11,457 nt of DNA, from contig JALLAZ010000875.1 of NCBI GenBank assembly GCA_036939755.1, positions 1-11,457 on the forward strand. Direction: 5' to 3'. Position 1 is the first letter of the stretch; every line of letters begins with the position of its first letter. The notes beneath the pieces were generated by a model that was not told the origin of the DNA, did no database searches, and was given only the letters and a program-made list of their open reading frames with translations. Origin of the DNA: Stephanodiscus triporus (taxonomy: Eukaryota > Bacillariophyta > Thalassiosirophyceae > Thalassiosirales > Thalassiosiraceae). Both the position numbers and the translations under genes were made by a program. This document shows positions 10,837-11,457 of this stretch, piece by piece.

Positions 10837-11012
10837 ATATCGTACGTAGAGTGTAGAGTGTTTGAGCTAATAATAATGGCGCGACGAGAAAAAAATTGAA
10901 GCTCGGCCCCAGGAATAACGATGCCATCGACGACGGGGATCGAAACCGCCGGAGGGGGCGGGGATGAGGAGGAGGAGGGGGAGGAGGCTCGATCGATGAC
11001 GGCGGGGGGGTC

Positions 11013-11032
11013 TGCCTGCCTGCCTGCCTGCC
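11013..11032. repeat. (TGCC)5 microsatellite
   Basis: Five uninterrupted TGCC units are followed by a C-rich tract. They lie in the unassigned region upstream of VPS53. Confidence 0.85.
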
Positions 11033-11052
11033 CTCCTCCCCCCCCCGACCCG

Positions 11053-11073
11053 AGCCATCTCGCCGAGATGGCT
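11053..11073. repeat. 21-nt palindrome with 10-bp arms
   Basis: The arm AGCCATCTCG (11053-11062) and its exact reverse complement CGAGATGGCT (11064-11073) are separated by a single C. Such a symmetric site could bind a dimeric regulator or extrude as a hairpin; no function can be read from sequence alone. Confidence 0.85.
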
Positions 11074-11267
11074 GGCGGCCGACCTGGCCCGCGAGATCAA
11101 CCGACGGACGCAGCGGCCGACCGCGAGGTAGGACGACGACCGCCGCGCGCGCCGCGGACCTCGTGACGAGAGGGCCGTTCGTGTGGGGGGGGGGTCGACG
11201 CCGACGGGTCCGGAGGCCGCCGCCGATCCTCTCCTCCGTCGCGGAACGCCGTGAGCAGCACGTAATA

Positions 11268-11290
11268 CGAACGAACGAACGAACGAACGA
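11268..11290. repeat. (CGAA)n microsatellite
   Basis: Five CGAA units plus a partial sixth. A related run on the opposite strand (CGTT-type, 11383-11403) lies about 95 bp downstream, so the two could pair as imperfect inverted repeats. Confidence 0.8.
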
Positions 11291-11457
11291 GCGACGACGA
11301 CGCCGGGCCCTGAAAAAATTGGGCACGAACGGTCGTCGTCGATGGTGCGATCGTCCCTTCGAGAGCGCGACGAGAGCGGCGGTCGTTCGTCCGTTCGTTC
11401 GCTCCTCCCCGCCGCCGCCTGCGGCACTCGAGGGGACGGGGCTCCGTGACGGGCGAG

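Larger units (their letters stand above)
10837..11457. other. GC-rich upstream region of VPS53 with no supported gene
   Basis: This region should contain the VPS53 promoter and perhaps the start of a neighbour beyond the window. The first 60 bp are AT-rich, with a repeated GTAGAGT motif. After that the sequence is G/C-homopolymer-rich, with (TGCC)5 at 11013-11032 and (CGAA)5 at 11268-11287. The open frames present (minus 10829-11326 and 10867-11427, plus 10921-11166) are dominated by Arg, Pro, Gly and Ser from skewed composition and lack any family motif. Confidence 0.5.

Noticed and set aside
10060..10899. Plus-strand 279-residue frame antisense to the VPS53 N-terminus
   Set aside because: Arg/Gly/Val-rich shadow that includes the trinucleotide repeats; the other strand encodes the conserved VPS53 N-terminal domain.
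10921..11166. Plus-strand 81-residue frame as a first exon of a gene beyond the window
   Set aside because: Composition follows microsatellites and C/G homopolymers, and no donor site or motif supports it.

Overview
The window is nuclear DNA from a eukaryote, most likely a unicellular alga of the diatom/stramenopile type. The evidence is three conserved eukaryotic-style genes with large low-complexity insertions, few and short GT-AG introns, compact divergent and convergent packing, and no bacterial operon signals. The diatom call is an inference from architecture; no lineage-specific marker gene is present.

Layout. (1) Positions 1-3392 are less GC-rich than the rest and hold no gene I can name. 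On the minus strand, 130-1384 carries a protein-coding stretch broken by one in-frame TAG (830-832) and by one frame change at an A7 tract (524-530). Immediately upstream of its likely start lies a tandem array of about six 60-63 bp units (1498-1846). Positions 2114-3392 look non-coding or decayed. (2) 3393-4907, minus strand: homoserine kinase (GHMP family, threonine biosynthesis), two exons, with a 162-nt intron that keeps the frame and contains no stop. (3) 4908-5462: a 555-bp divergent promoter region rich in short palindromes. (4) 5463-7217, plus strand: RUVBL2/Reptin AAA+ ATPase, two exons. (5) 7218-7461: a short convergent 3' spacer. (6) 7462-10836, minus strand: a single-exon VPS53 homologue (GARP/EARP tethering complex), enlarged by disordered insertions. 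(7) 10837-11457: GC-rich upstream region with microsatellites and a near-perfect palindrome, and no supported gene.

The three clear genes serve unrelated housekeeping roles (amino-acid synthesis, chromatin/snoRNP/TOR-kinase assembly, endosome-to-Golgi tethering). Their proximity reflects compact packing, not a pathway. Homoserine kinase and RUVBL2 probably share a bidirectional promoter.

The least explained part is the left block: a compositionally distinct, unrecognised gene with two lesions, preceded by a tandem array. It is either a decaying foreign or mobile gene or, less likely, a recoded one. I found no undescribed system that the sequence alone can establish.
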